Assembly: GCA_007115705.1 (NCBI GenBank)
Contig: QXEO01000546.1
Coordinates: 10,521,328 to 10,585,327, forward strand
Length of the DNA stretch: 64,000 bases
Reading direction: 5' to 3'
Source: Dactylis glomerata
Lineage: Eukaryota > Streptophyta > Magnoliopsida > Poales > Poaceae
The notes beneath the pieces were generated by a model. The model was not told the DNA's origin and made no database searches. It saw only the letters and a list, made by a program, of their open reading frames with translations. A program made the position numbers and the translations under genes. Numbering within the stretch: the stretch's first letter is position 1; each line of letters begins with the position of its first letter. Below are positions 1-10,325 of this stretch, piece after piece.

Positions 1-2073
1 AGCATAAGTCTCTCCAAAGTCAATTCCTTCAACTTGGGAGAAACCTTGAGCCACCAATCTTGCCTTGTTCTTGAATATCCACTTTGTGCAAATCACATTC
101 CGGCACTCCTTTGGCTTCTCCACTAACACCCAAACATTATTGCGCTTGAAGTTGTTGAGTTCTTCATGCATAGCATCCAACCAATCCGGATCTTCAAGGG
201 CTTCAAATACTTTCTTGGGTTCAACCATGGAGATATAAGCATGATGATTGCTAAATTGTGCCAATTGACGCCGGGTTGACACTTTGCTCCTTAAATCTCC
301 AATAACCCTCTCAAGGGTATGACCTTTAAGTTCCAAGTCCCTTTCAACTCTTCTCTTGCGACGGGCTTCGATCTCCTCATTTGACGATAGAGGAATCACT
401 TGATCATCTTGATCATTTTGGTCCCCGTCTTGACCATCAACTTGACCTTGATCATCATTGTCTTCATGAGTAGGTTGATCTTGGTCTTGTGAAGAATTGG
501 GGGCGGTTGAGATAACCGGAGAGGATGGTGGTGCCCCTTCTTCTTCATGAAGGTCCTTGTCTTGTTCTTCGGTTGGTGCATTAGTTGCTTCCTTGGGAGA
601 GGCTTGTTGAGCTTGTGAAGATGAAGGCTCCACTTGAGTAGAGCATAGTCCTTCTCGGTCCGCCACAAGGTGTCCCTCAATGGGGCGGAAAAATCCCACG
701 CCCATTCTTCCTATGGCTTCTCGAGGTATTTCATCATCTACATCACAAGAAACAACATCTCGCCCCCCTTGGGAGCCGTCATTCTCTTCGAATACCACAC
801 TACAAGATTCTTCAACACGTCCGGTGGACTTGTTGAAGACTCTATAAGTGTGGGATTCGGCACCATAACCAACAAAAATACCTTCTATTGCTTTCGGATC
901 AAATTTACCTAAATGAACTCCTTTTCTTTGAAAGAAACACTTACACCCGAAAACTCGGAAGTAGGAGATGTTGGGCTTGCTTTCGGTGAGTATTTCATAT
1001 GGAGTCTTGTTTAGGCCTTTGCGGAGGAAGAGCCTGTTTGAAGAGTGACAAGCTGTAGAGATAGCTTCGGCCCAAAAGTTGTATGGAGACTTAAACTCCG
1101 CCAACATGGACCTAGCCATATCCATAAGAGTCCGGTTCTTCCTTTCAGCTACACCATTTTGTTGAGGGGTGTATGCAGCGGAATATTGATGACGTATCCC
1201 CTCATCACTGAGAAACCCATTTAAGGTGTAGTTCTTGAATTTCGAGCCATTGTCACTTCTAATTGCCAAAATAGTTTGCCCATGTTGACGTTCAACTTCC
1301 TTGGCAAAGTCGATGACGGTTTGTTAAGTCTCACTCTTATGCTTGAAGAAGTAGACCCAAGTGTATATTGAATAGTCATCAACAATCACCAAACAATATT
1401 TCTTCCCACCAAGACTTGCTTGAGAGGGAGGACCAAAAAGATCCACATGAAGGAGCTCCAAGATCCTCTTGGAAGAAATGATAGTCTTGCTTGGGTGGGG
1501 AGAATCATGCATTTTTCCTAGAATGCAAGCCCTGCAAACACGATCTTTGGCAAAAGAAACATTCTCTTTTAGTCTGAGTATGTGGCCACCCTTGTGAAGG
1601 CTTTGCAAAGTTCTCATATTGACATGGGCTAGTCGGCGATGCCAAAGCCAACCCACATCGGCCTTTCCAAATAAACACATTGCACTTGTAGTGGTTTTCC
1701 CCGAGAAGTCCACCACATACAAGTTGTTTTCAATGTGCCCAACGAAAGCGACCTTTAGAGACTTGCTCCACAAGAGTACCACAATTTCATTATCAATGAA
1801 GACGGCAAATCCCATCTTACCAAGTGCACGAACTGAAAGTAAATTGTAACCTAGGGTCTCAACAAGCATGACGTCCACAAGGGAAATATCCGGTGTGACC
1901 ACCACCTTGCCAAGACCCAATACCTCGGATTGTGACTTGTCTCCATAAGTGACGGTTATGTTGTTGTCATTAGGCCTCATCTCCGTCATAATCTCCTTGC
2001 TTCCGGTCATATGACTTGTGCATCCACTATAAAGCACCCATTTTGATCCACCGGAAGCATAGTCCTACAAGAG
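1..2073 (-). pseudogene. Copia pol: protease, integrase and start of reverse transcriptase (broken)
   Basis: Reading leftward from about 2060 the minus strand encodes a Copia protease core, a GAG-pre-integrase zinc-binding region (WHRRLAH then CRACILGK), the integrase core with its acidic residues in HVDLFGP, IRSDNGSKF and NGVAERKNR, and then the start of an RVT_2 reverse transcriptase (CTKWIFKNK, RLVAQGFSQVEG) near positions 1-110. The protease active-site triplet DSG reads YSG: the aspartate codon at 2029-2031 is TAT. An in-frame TAA at 1324-1326 interrupts integrase. A frame change near 2050-2075 separates this segment from the upstream gag. Between KNK and RLVAQG the usual linker residues are missing, consistent with a small in-frame deletion. 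In a live element these products mature the polyprotein, copy the RNA and insert the cDNA. Confidence 0.88.
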
Positions 2074-2074
2074 A

Positions 2075-3284
2075 TTATTGCTTGGTTTTAGGTCCCCATT
2101 TCTCAATGGGTCCTCTTTTGTTAGCAACAAGGGTCTTTGGAACCCAAATAGACCAAGCAACATAACCATCATTTGGACCAACATATTTTGCATAAACATC
2201 ACCATAATAATCACGAAATAAGACATAGTGAGGGTTAGCAATTCCCGCATGATCGTCATGAGTGGCTTTGCCATCCACAATAGGATCCTTCTTTGCTTGT
2301 GCGGTCTTGGCCTTCTTTTTCTTGTTGTTCTTCTTCTTCTTCTTTGAGACAAAGCCAATCCCCGTTTTATCACCAAATGCCTTTTGCTTACTCAAAAGGT
2401 CATTCAAGTTTTTCTCACCTATGGGAATGGAGGACTTGGCAAGCTCATCTTTCAACCTAGCATTTTCTTCAATAACATTTGCATGATCACAAGTAGAAGT
2501 AGAAGAACTAGGCACAATATTCTTAGTCAATTGAATTTGAAGTTGTTCATGTGACTTGGTAAGAATAGAGTGTTCACTTTTCAAGGCCTTGTGAGCCTTG
2601 TCAAGATCTTCTAAATCCTTAACAAGTATATCATGACCAACACCAAATTCAATCTTTTCCTTTTTAAGCATTTTTACTTTAGCACGAGCATGGTCTCGCT
2701 CTTTAATGAGTTTGGAAACAACTTCATTATTAGATTCCTCAATGGAATCGAGCTTCTCTTCGAGAGTTGCTCGTTCCTCTTGCTCTTCTTCAAGAGACTC
2801 GGTTAGTGAGGCAATATCTTGAGCATATTCCTTTTCAAGCCTCATTTGTTCATCTAGTTTTTCAAGAGTTTTACCATATTGGCTCAATAGACATTCAAAG
2901 TGAAGCTTATGAACGCCATCAACACTAGACACATAATCATCAAAAGCAACAATTTCTTCCTTTACTCTAAGACTAGCAAGATCATTCAAGGGAGCATCAT
3001 TTGTCTTAGAGGAGGAGAAAGGTGTGGGTGATACCTCGGAAGACTTGGCCATAAGGCACTTGACGTTCTTGACGAGAGAGTCCTCATTGGGGGATTCAAA
3101 GAGTGATGTGGGGGAAGAGGAGGTGGTTGCCATTGCGGCCATCTCACTAGTTGTGGTTTCTTCTTCATCACTCTCACTTGCGGAGTACTCTTCTTGAGTC
3201 AAGAACACAAACTTTGGTTGTTTCTTCTTTGGTCCACCCTTCTTCACAAATGGCTTCTTTGAAGGTGACTTGGTCTTGCTTTTG
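2075..3284 (-). pseudogene. Copia gag C-terminal coiled-coil and lysine-rich region
   Basis: This open stretch of about 390 codons continues gag after a frame change near 3285. It begins with a lysine-rich segment (KKGGPKKK), passes through a serine/glutamate-rich acidic linker, then a long heptad-rich helix with many E, K and L residues (roughly residues 110-280) that should form a coiled coil, and ends with a poly-lysine tract (KKKKKNNKKKKAK) before the protease. The first codon in this frame is GTG, so it is not an independent gene. It makes sense only as the downstream part of the gag polyprotein. It ends at a TAA at 2075-2077, where a second frame change would be needed to enter protease. 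Its role in particle assembly is inferred from position. Confidence 0.75.
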
Positions 3285-4548
3285 AGGATGAGCTTTCCAC
3301 CATGGTCTTCTCTCTCTTCTCATAAGGGCACTCGACAACAAAGTGGAATCTATCATTGCAATTGTAGCATGTCCTCACCCTTTGACCATTGTTGTCATTC
3401 CTTTGATAGCCACTTGACTTGCTTCTTCTTTGATTGTCTTCTTTAGCCTTGTGTGGATCAACCCAAAAGGTTTTTCCATAGAAGGCCATGTGCTCATTGT
3501 ACTCATGTCTTATGTCCTCGGGACACATCTCTAGCCTTGCTTCCATGCTTGCTTGAAGAGGTACCTCTTTCTCAACCACACTTGCTTTTAATGCAAGATT
3601 AGAGCTTCTTTGCATTCCTATGGCACGAGCACGAGCATCTTCCGCATTTTGTGCGGAAACCTTGTAGGCTTGAATCTCTTGCATCACTTGATTGGAGGTC
3701 ATCTCATTGAAGTTGTGCTTTCCTTGAACAGTCTTCACATCCGCGGGCTCATATGGGGTGAGAGCAAGAATGTACTTCATCTTGATCCACTCATCATCAA
3801 TATGGTGAGCACCGAGGTTCTTGAAGGTGGTGGCAATAGCCTTGAGTCTTCTATACATCTCTTGATGATCCTCACCATCCATCATGAAGAATCCCTCCGC
3901 TTGATTTGAGAAAGCTATGTATCTTGTTTTCTTCATGCTCTCATTGCCAACAAAGACGTCGGAGAGTCCTTGCCAAGCTTCTTTGGCGGTGGAGAAGTGT
4001 TGGATGTGAGGCAAGTCCTTGGACCCAACGGCGACTTGAATCATGTGAAGAGCGGTAGCATTGAGTTGACTATCGACCGTCTCTCTTCTTGTCATGTTGT
4101 TGGGATCCACGGCCTTGAATCCTTCCTCAACGATCCTCCAAAGCTCGATGCAAGAACTACGCATATGAGAGATCATTTGATATTGCCATTGACCAAAGTT
4201 TAATGCATCAAGCTTAGGTGGATCTCCTCTATTGTTAATATGAGGATGAGGAACCGGCGGGTCGAGTGAATACCAATGAGGGAATTCACCTTTCCCGTCG
4301 CCCTTGGTGGAAGACTTAGCATCGCCATTTTTGTCGGCACCCTCCACATCAACCACCACATTCTCCACTTGTGGAGTAGCGGGTTTTTCCGGAGGTGGAG
4401 AAGCATTAGCAGTTTTAGCTTGCATGAGTTGCGCTATCATTTCACGCAACTCGTTTATTTGAGATGTCATGGAAGTCATGGATGATTCCAAAGATTTGAA
4501 CTCACCCATGGAAACTTGACCCGAGCCCTCACTCGGAGAGGTGTCCAT
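3244..4548 (-). pseudogene. Copia Gag (UBN2-type) with CCHC zinc knuckle
   Basis: The frame starts at an ATG 36 bp inside the primer-binding site and runs 434 codons. The middle matches the UBN2/gag-polypeptide fold of plant Copia elements: a W-rich start (FGQWQYQMISHMRS), then KEAWQGLSDVF, and a helical region with MYRRLKAIATTF. Near the end is a zinc knuckle with the pattern C-x2-C-x4-H-x4-C (CYNCNDRFHFVVEC), expected to bind RNA during packaging. The frame ends just after the knuckle, while the next frame continues with typical downstream gag sequence. A one-base indel near 3285 therefore best explains the break. The N-terminal coiled coil (SSMTSMTSQINELREM) is visible at about residues 20-40. 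Confidence 0.85.
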
Positions 4549-4583
4549 ACTCTTAGGCGGTTAAGCCCGAATAAAGAGCCGAG

Positions 4584-4595
4584 GCTCTGATACCA
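4584..4595 (-). promoter_or_regulatory. Copia primer-binding site (initiator tRNA-Met)
   Basis: On the minus strand this reads TGGTATCAGAGC, the complement of the 3' end of plant initiator tRNA-Met, the usual Copia primer. It lies two bases inside the LTR boundary (TGAACGG at 4598 on the plus strand), which fixes element orientation and the inner LTR edge. Confidence 0.88.
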
Positions 4596-5310
4596 ATTGA
4601 ACGGATCGTATGGGCACCTAGAGGGGGGGTGAATAGGTGCTACTCAAATTTTAATTCTTTTTCAATTTAGGCTTGACACAAAAGGTAAATTCTCTAGATA
4701 TGCAACTAAGGTGAATTTACCTATATGACAACTAGCAAGGTAGGCAAGATACAAGTAATAAAGGCAATAAAGGATAGAGGTAACCGAGAGTGGAGCACAT
4801 GGACACACGGATGTAATTCCCGTAGTTCCTTCCTTTTTAGGGGAAGTACGTCTACGTTGGAGGGGTGTGGTTGCCACAAAGGCCTAACCAACGCCACAAA
4901 GGCTCACCCTATTCTCCGGTGCAAGCTTCCGCCACAAAGGCCTAGCTCACTTTCCACTAAGGGATTCCTCAAGGCGGAATCGGCCTTTACAAAACTTGGG
5001 GCACAACTCCACAACTGAATTGGAGGCTCCCAAGCACCACAAAGCAATCAATCAACAAGTATCAAGATATCAATCACACAAATTAAGGTCAAGGGACACA
5101 AGGGAACCCAAGACCCAAGGGGCCCTCAAGCAAATGAGAGGGGAAATCAAATTGCTTCGGTGAGGATGTAGATCAAGGCCTTCTCCTTCGATTCTCCAAA
5201 GATCAAGAGCTTTGGTGGGTTGAGGGAGGAGATCTTGTGGATTTGGTGGCTCCAAATGAGGTCTTCTTCTTGTGCAGGACGAGCAGCTTCTTGGGGAAGA
5301 AGGGGAGGGG

Positions 5311-5319
5311 TATTTATAG
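5311..5319 (-). promoter_or_regulatory. TATA box of the Copia LTR promoter
   Basis: The minus strand reads GGGGCTATAAATACCCC, a consensus plant TATA box in GC-rich flanks. It lies between the U3 palindrome array and the U5 side, as expected for the LTR start site. Confidence 0.6.
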
Positions 5320-5353
5320 CCCCTCCCAAAATGTAGCCGTTGCTGAGCTGGAG

Positions 5354-5716
5354 GGGCGGATTATCCGGCCAAAGTATGGCCGGATTATCCGGCTGGCCGG
5401 ATTATCCGGCCCCCCTGGCCGGAATATCCGGCCCCTTTACTGGGTGACGCCGAAGCAGGTCCTTAGCCGAATTCGGAGGTCGTCGAAGGGGGGGCGGATT
5501 ATCCGGCCCCAGGCCGGAATATCCGGCCCCATTACTGCATGACGCCGACCAAGTCCTTAGTAGTTTTTCGAGCTCTCGCCGGGGGGCGGATTATCCGGTC
5601 CCCTTGCCGGAATATCCGGCCCGGTTACTGCATGATGCCGAGCAAATGACTTAGCCGTTTTCGACCTCTCGCCGGAGGGGGCGGATTATCCGGCCCCTAG
5701 TCGGATAATCCGGCCT
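5354..5716 (-). repeat. Tandem array of CCGGAWWATCCGG near-palindromes in Copia U3
   Basis: About ten copies of an 11-13 bp near-palindrome, CCGGATTATCCGG or CCGGAATATCCGG, occur within 363 bp. Most come in pairs, one TTA form and one AAT form about 10-20 bp apart, inside a larger unit of roughly 105-115 bp that also contains the phrase TTACTG..TGACGCCGA. At least three larger units are visible. The array sits immediately upstream of the TATA box in transcription orientation. That position suggests an enhancer-like or silencing-target array, but no binding protein can be named from sequence alone. Confidence 0.8.
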
Positions 5717-6750
5717 GGCAAATTCTTGAGCAGTAAAATCTGCACCACTTAACACACACTTAAGATTCCTAATGTTGTTATCTAACACACAAAACACGAG
5801 GGATATAAAGTTTGCACTTTTAGTGGTTGGGTTTTTATCTTCCATACTAAATTGAGTACCCCTCGACTTGCATGCTTCATCTGCTCGTCACTAATTTTTC
5901 AAGGGAGCTGGTCAGACCATTGTAATCAAAAAAAAAGAGAAAAGAAAAGAAAAAAAAGGGCACTCCTCCAAGGTATGTGAAAGTTGGTGGGCACCCGATG
6001 GAATCGGTTAGCCATGGTTTGAGAAAGGAAAAGTGGGGAGGAGTGCCAAGCTATAAAAGAGCACAATTGTGCCAATTAATCAACATCTCGGAACCGCTCT
6101 CACTTGTTTAGTATGGAAGATATCAAGAACTCTGTTGCTAGTCGTTGACAAAAGCAACCACCTCTCAAAACAATTTTCACCTCTATTTTACAAATGAAAA
6201 GCTCTAGCACATGTTTAATCCCTGCTTCCCTCTGCGAAGGGCCTGTCTTTTACTTATATGTTGAGTCAACATATTCCCTTCTATCTCAAGCAAGCATTTA
6301 AGTTGTTATATTTCATTCATTCATATGTTGATCTGTTCAATCATGTTTACTATCTTCCTTTGTTTAGTACGATGCTTTTATCTGAAGGAATATATCTTTG
6401 AAAGCTTTCTATGATTGTAAAGAGTTTGATTCGTTGAGCATATGATTTTTGCTATATTAGCTTTGTTATAAAAGGCTCCGTTCAAAAATAAGTATAGTTT
6501 GTTCATTGTTCTCTGACTAAGAACAAAGGTTTGCCATCACCAATCATGATTTACCTTGTGCATCTTTATTTCTGATTCCCTTTTGCTTATGGCAAGTCTA
6601 TATTATATGAAGGGAAGTTGCTGTCTATTATAACTTGTGCCTTGGTAAATGTGATGCTTCTTGTCCATATTTTGTTTATCGACACTTCACTCCATAAACC
6701 TGTGGTCATGTTTACCGAGTTCAGTTTTCGCTTGGGGACAAGCGAGGTCT

Positions 6751-6763
6751 AAGCTTGGGGGGG
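6751..6763 (+). promoter_or_regulatory. Polypurine tract of the old Gypsy element
   Basis: AAGCTTGGGGGGG lies directly before TGATACG, the LTR start. This is the plus-strand priming site and fixes the orientation as plus. Confidence 0.75.
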
Positions 6764-6764
6764 T

Positions 6765-8277
6765 TGATACGTCCATTATGCATCACTATTTTATATCATA
6801 ATTTACTGTTATTCATTGATATATTTCATATTTAGAGACGATACTTATGTTATTTACTCTATTTTTACATGTTTGATGATCATTGGAAAACTTGCTGCCG
6901 GAGTCAGGATTCTGCTGGAAAAAGGACCATCAAGACACCATATTTCTGAAGATCAACAATTCTAGAGAAATACCCAAAAATTCATATAATATCAGAAGAC
7001 GAAAGTAGCCAGAAGGAGGAGGCGAAAGGAGCAGCAGGGTGGGCTCACCACCAAGTAGTGCAGGCCCACCCCTGGCCGCGCCACCCTGTGGTAAGGCCAC
7101 CCTGGCCCACTACAGCCTTCGCCCCTCGCGTATATTGTCGTCCCCGAAAACCTAAGTCAAGGGGGGGATCAGAGATAGACACCGCCGCCTCTGCGGGGTG
7201 GAAAACACTGAGAGAGAAAAGCTCTCCGGCAGGCAGAAATCTGCCGGGGAAATTCCTTCCCGGAGAGGGGAGATCATCGCCATTGTCATCATCATCGTGC
7301 TGGACTTCATCGGGATCATCATCACCATCATCATCATCATTAGCACCTTCATCTCCACCATCACCATGCCATCCCGCTATAACATCTTGGGTTGAATCTT
7401 GTCACATTCTTAGGAAAAACTTTCCCGGTGTTGATTACCTTTGTAGTTGATGCTATTGAGTGGAACCGTTGAATTAAGGTTTATGTACAGATTGTTATTT
7501 ACCATTATTTCACCTCTGGTCATGATCCATATGATGTCTTGTGAGTATTTCATTTAGTTCTTGAGGACATGGGAGAAGTTGAGATGTTTGTAGTGAAACT
7601 ATGTTGAGTAATATTTAATGGTTTGATATTTATGTTGTGGTGTTATTCTACTAGTGGTGTCATGTGAACGTCGACTACATGATACTTCACCATTTATGGG
7701 CCTAGTGGAATGCATTGTGTATTTGGCTACTAATTGTGGGGTTGCCGGAGCGACAGAAACCTAAACCCCCGTTAGGAAACCATTGCACCAGGGAGCATAG
7801 GATCTCAGAGTTTAAAGCTATGGTTAGATTTATCTTAATTACTTTATTGTATTTGCGGATGCTTGCAGGGGGTATAATCAGAAGTGTGTATTATTCCTAG
7901 TAAGAGTAGTACGCTAGCACAGGTTCACCCTCATAATACTTATCAAACCAATGAAGATTACTTAGCAGCTTGAAGCGAAAGCTCTCGACAGAAACTCCCG
8001 TGTGTCCTCATGAACATTTGGTAATCATAAGTTACACAACCGGCTTGTCCTTTGCTCTAGAAAGGATTGGGCCACTTGCAGCAATTACTATTATTTTCTT
8101 TTATTTACTCATACTTTATTTACTTGCATTATCAAATACCCTTGAAAACCCGTTTGCTAGTATTTACAGTGAATCCTTGATCAAAACCACTTGTCAACAC
8201 CTTCTGCTCCTCATTGGGTTCGACACTCTTATTTATCGAAAGTACTACGATACACCCCCTATACTTGTGGGTCATCA
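6765..8277 (+). repeat. 3' LTR of the old Gypsy element (1513 bp)
   Basis: It begins TGATACGTCC and ends GGGTCATCA, matching TG..CA rules and the start shared by other Gypsy LTRs in this window. The left target-site duplication is not available because the left end is gone. A CAT/ATC-rich microsatellite occupies about 7281-7372. A possible TATA-like site (GCGTATATTG) is near 7128. Confidence 0.8.
7281..7372. repeat. CAT/ATC-rich microsatellite inside the LTR
   Basis: Imperfect trinucleotide repeat of the CAT/ATC type, about 90 bp, broken into two blocks. It produces open frames with many M and I residues on both strands that are not genes. Confidence 0.75.
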
Positions 8278-8607
8278 TCCCGCTACAGTGATCTATTCTC
8301 TTGAAACAACAGTACTAACACCACCAAGACAGCACCAGAAGTCCAGCTTCTCCAAAAGCGACGTCTCCAAGAAGGAAACGGTGCACAAGCGCCGTGATCG
8401 CCCGATCATAGATCTTAGGTTTCAACCTGAAGAAAGTATTCGCTCTCAAAAACAATGCCTTTGACAAGACTCTAGACGTGCAAACATTATATTAAGTGCT
8501 AGAGATACCACTGTAAGATAGTAGCAAGTGGATGTCCTATTACATGTATCCCAATTTCTTAAAATTCTAAATATAATTTGGGTGTTTCAAATGTTTTTAA
8601 GTTTTTG
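8278..8607. other. Unassigned flank next to the old Gypsy LTR
   Basis: About 330 bp. The stretch at 8325-8465 (AGACAGCACCAGAAG to CAATGCC) is moderately GC-rich and open in one plus frame, but I recognise no domain. It may be a fragment of another repeat. Confidence 0.4.
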
Positions 8608-9064
8608 GTGTGTGACGAGGGTTTAACTCGGTAAATGTTCTAGATGAAGGACTTTGGATCGGGGGAAGACGACAACTAGAGATTCCGAGAGCGAGATGGC
8701 ACACGACTTACCCAGGTTCACGTCTCCTCAATTTAGGATCGCTACATCCTGCTAGCAATCTAGTATATGATCACAATGGTGGTTACATGGAGCCGCCATA
8801 GGCGGAGTTCTATCTGTCTAATCTATGAATTCTGTAATCTATGATGATGTAAGTTCTAAGATGTCCCTCTAGGAGTGCCCCTGCCTGGCTTTATATATGC
8901 AACCAGGCTAGGGTTTACAAGTGTCGTAGTCGAATACATATTGGAGTTGTCTTTCTTAGTCTCAAGTCAACCTTGCTGAGTCCTTGTACCTGTCCACCTC
9001 CATAATGAGCCGGGCCAGGTATACTAATCCGTGGGTACCCGAAAGGCATACCCTCGTTAGTGTG
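8608..9064. mobile_element. Solo LTR, TGACGAGGG family, with 5-bp TSD GTGTG
   Basis: The body (8613-9059, 447 bp) starts TGACGAGGG and ends CCCTCGTTA, so the ends form a 9-bp inverted repeat with one mismatch. GTGTG flanks it on both sides (8608-8612 and 9060-9064). A TATA-like TTTATATATGC lies at 8889-8899. Five-base duplication with TG..(C/T)A ends fits a solo LTR. The family name is not recognised and a short DNA transposon cannot be excluded. Related copies are at 9849-10320 and from 63815. Confidence 0.65.
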
Positions 9065-9173
9065 CATATGTAAATACTAACTACATCTCTGCAACACTTA
9101 GGTCACACATAAGAAAGACCGATGTGATCAACATGTTTGTTAGTTTTGAATAGTGCTCAACAAAAGGATATAT

Positions 9174-9225
9174 TATGAAATATTACATTGAGGTTGGGAA
9201 CATATATCTTCGTGTATGTGTGAGA
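9174..9225. repeat. Direct repeat, copy 1 (partner at 10427-10475)
   Basis: A run beginning AAAGGATATATTATGAAATA and ending ACATATATCTTC is repeated at 10427-10475, with the middle differing by a few bases. The two copies bracket about 1.2 kb. They are longer than a normal target-site duplication. Confidence 0.7.
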
Positions 9226-9314
9226 CTTGCTTTCATAATTTCACTAAATATGAGTTTTCGTTACTTTCAAATTCCAGGATCATTCTGAGCCAAGGTGCCA
9301 TGGATGGTTATATT

Positions 9315-9497
9315 ATTGTCTAGGGGTGGAGCCAGAAATATCCCAAGTCTGGTGCTAATGCTTGGCTTTATGGTGCTATTTACTTAGGATTTTATATTTA
9401 TATCCTTAAAATCAAACGCGTGTTCGTTGCAGTGCAGCTGCCAGACCGATGCTACAACACTGGTGGCACCATGCCTGGCTCCGCCCAGGATTGTCTA
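9315..9497. mobile_element. hAT-type MITE with 8-bp TSD ATTGTCTA
   Basis: A 167-bp element (9323-9489) begins GGGGTGGAGCCAG and ends CTGGCTCCGCCCAGG, forming terminal inverted repeats of about 13 bp. ATTGTCTA occurs immediately on both sides (9315-9322 and 9490-9497). Eight-base duplications are the hAT signature. No transposase is present, so it is non-autonomous. Confidence 0.75.
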
Positions 9498-9843
9498 TAC
9501 ATGGCATGAAAGGCTCTAGGGCTTGGATATCTAGCGGTGTGGAGCTTCGCAGCGCTGGTTGTGTCCGGCGTTGCAACAATAGGAGCTTCTCTCTGGCGAC
9601 TTATCGGCGGCTCGTGTCCGCCATACCGTTGGACTCAAAGGCTGTAGGGGCAGCTGCTCCACTGCTACTATGCTCCAGCCCAGCTTTCTCCTGTCGATCC
9701 TCCCCAAGTGGTGCTTCCTCGGTGGCAGTGCGGCGGCTGGTTTCGGTGCTCGTCGGTGTTCCTGGAACTGGAAGAAAAGGAAGCTCAAGACTTGATCATG
9801 TTTGGCATCCGGTTCCAAGGGCCTCCTTGCACTTTTATAGGAC
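9498..9843. other. GC-rich unassigned segment between MITE and solo LTR
   Basis: About 350 bp with open frames on both strands but no recognised domain. Sequence after the following solo LTR (10325-10425) ends AATGAAATGCAGCTC then an A-run, which resembles the 3' end of a polyadenylated retroelement. The two parts may be one retro-inserted sequence split by the solo LTR. Confidence 0.3.
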
Positions 9844-10325
9844 CTTAGTGATGAGGTTCTAACTCGACAATGCCCATATTTGAGGGCTTTCGATTCATGA
9901 GAGAGCGTGGGTGCTAGCAAATTCGACGGTTTCAGACAGAAACAGGATGCACACATAAGTTTACCCAGGTTCGGCCCCTCGGAGGGTAAAGACCTACATC
10001 ATGCTTGTCTGATCTTGTATTACTGGCATAGTTGGAGCTGTTACAATGATGGCGCAGATGAAATCTGGCTATGGTCAAAAAAGAGGCGTGTGCTAGCCTA
10101 TGCGCGTGGGGGAGATAGAATCTGTGCGAGATTAGATGTCTATCTCCTTCTTGGCCGCCCCTCCTCGCCCTTATATGGGGGGCAAGGTCTCGGGATCCGT
10201 TCCAAGTCGGTTACAGGTGTATGCGTACCCTAATTAGTCTTGGGCTTCGAGTGTCCATCTTGTTCTTGGGCCGCTGCAGGTAGGCCAAAGGTGAGGACCC
10301 GAGGGGTCATTCCCTCGTCACTTGG
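9844..10325. mobile_element. Second solo LTR of the TGACGAGGG family, TSD CTTAG/CTTGG
   Basis: The body (9849-10320, 472 bp) begins TGATGAGGTTCTAACTCGAC and ends TTCCCTCGTCA. Flanks are CTTAG (9844-9848) and CTTGG (10321-10325), a 5-bp duplication with one mismatch. It shares the order of landmarks with the copy at 8613: the AACTCG start, a TTACCCAGGTTC block, a TACATC.TGCT block, and a TATA-like site (CCTTATATGG near 10170). The two are diverged members of one family. Confidence 0.6.

Larger units (their letters stand above)
1..5880 (-). mobile_element. Ty1/Copia LTR retrotransposon, cut by the left window edge
   Basis: On the minus strand the order is LTR (4598 to about 5880), primer-binding site, gag, protease, integrase, and the beginning of reverse transcriptase running off the left edge. 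Integrase lying before RT is diagnostic of Copia. The large gag followed by a long coiled-coil region resembles the SIRE/Maximus lineage, but that lineage call is inference. The far LTR and the rest of RT/RNase H lie outside the window. The element abuts the internal region of an older Gypsy element at about 5850-5930, so it probably inserted into that element. Several nonsense and frameshift lesions show that it cannot encode a working polyprotein. Confidence 0.9.
4598..5880 (-). repeat. 5' LTR of the Copia element
   Basis: The inner edge is set by the primer-binding site. The outer edge is uncertain because no target-site duplication can be matched, and the Gypsy-like sequence of the next element begins by about 5930. 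The LTR contains a TATA-like site at 5311-5319 on the minus strand and, upstream of it in U3, the palindrome array at 5354-5716. A short tract of G residues at 4622-4628 is part of U5. Confidence 0.7.
5880..8277 (+). mobile_element. 3' end of an old Ty3/Gypsy non-autonomous element
   Basis: The plus strand holds about 880 bp of Gypsy 3' internal sequence, a polypurine tract (AAGCTTGGGGGGG at 6751-6763) and a complete 3' LTR. The internal part is homologous, in opposite orientation, to element D at roughly 15590-15900; for example, both carry the GGAATCGGTTAGCC-like and GTGGGCACCCGATGG phrases. The 5' part is missing, replaced by the Copia element. No coding frame of note survives. Confidence 0.8.

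Noticed and set aside
7058..7450. 130-codon frame in the old Gypsy LTR
   Set aside because: It includes a translated CAT microsatellite and lies wholly inside the LTR.
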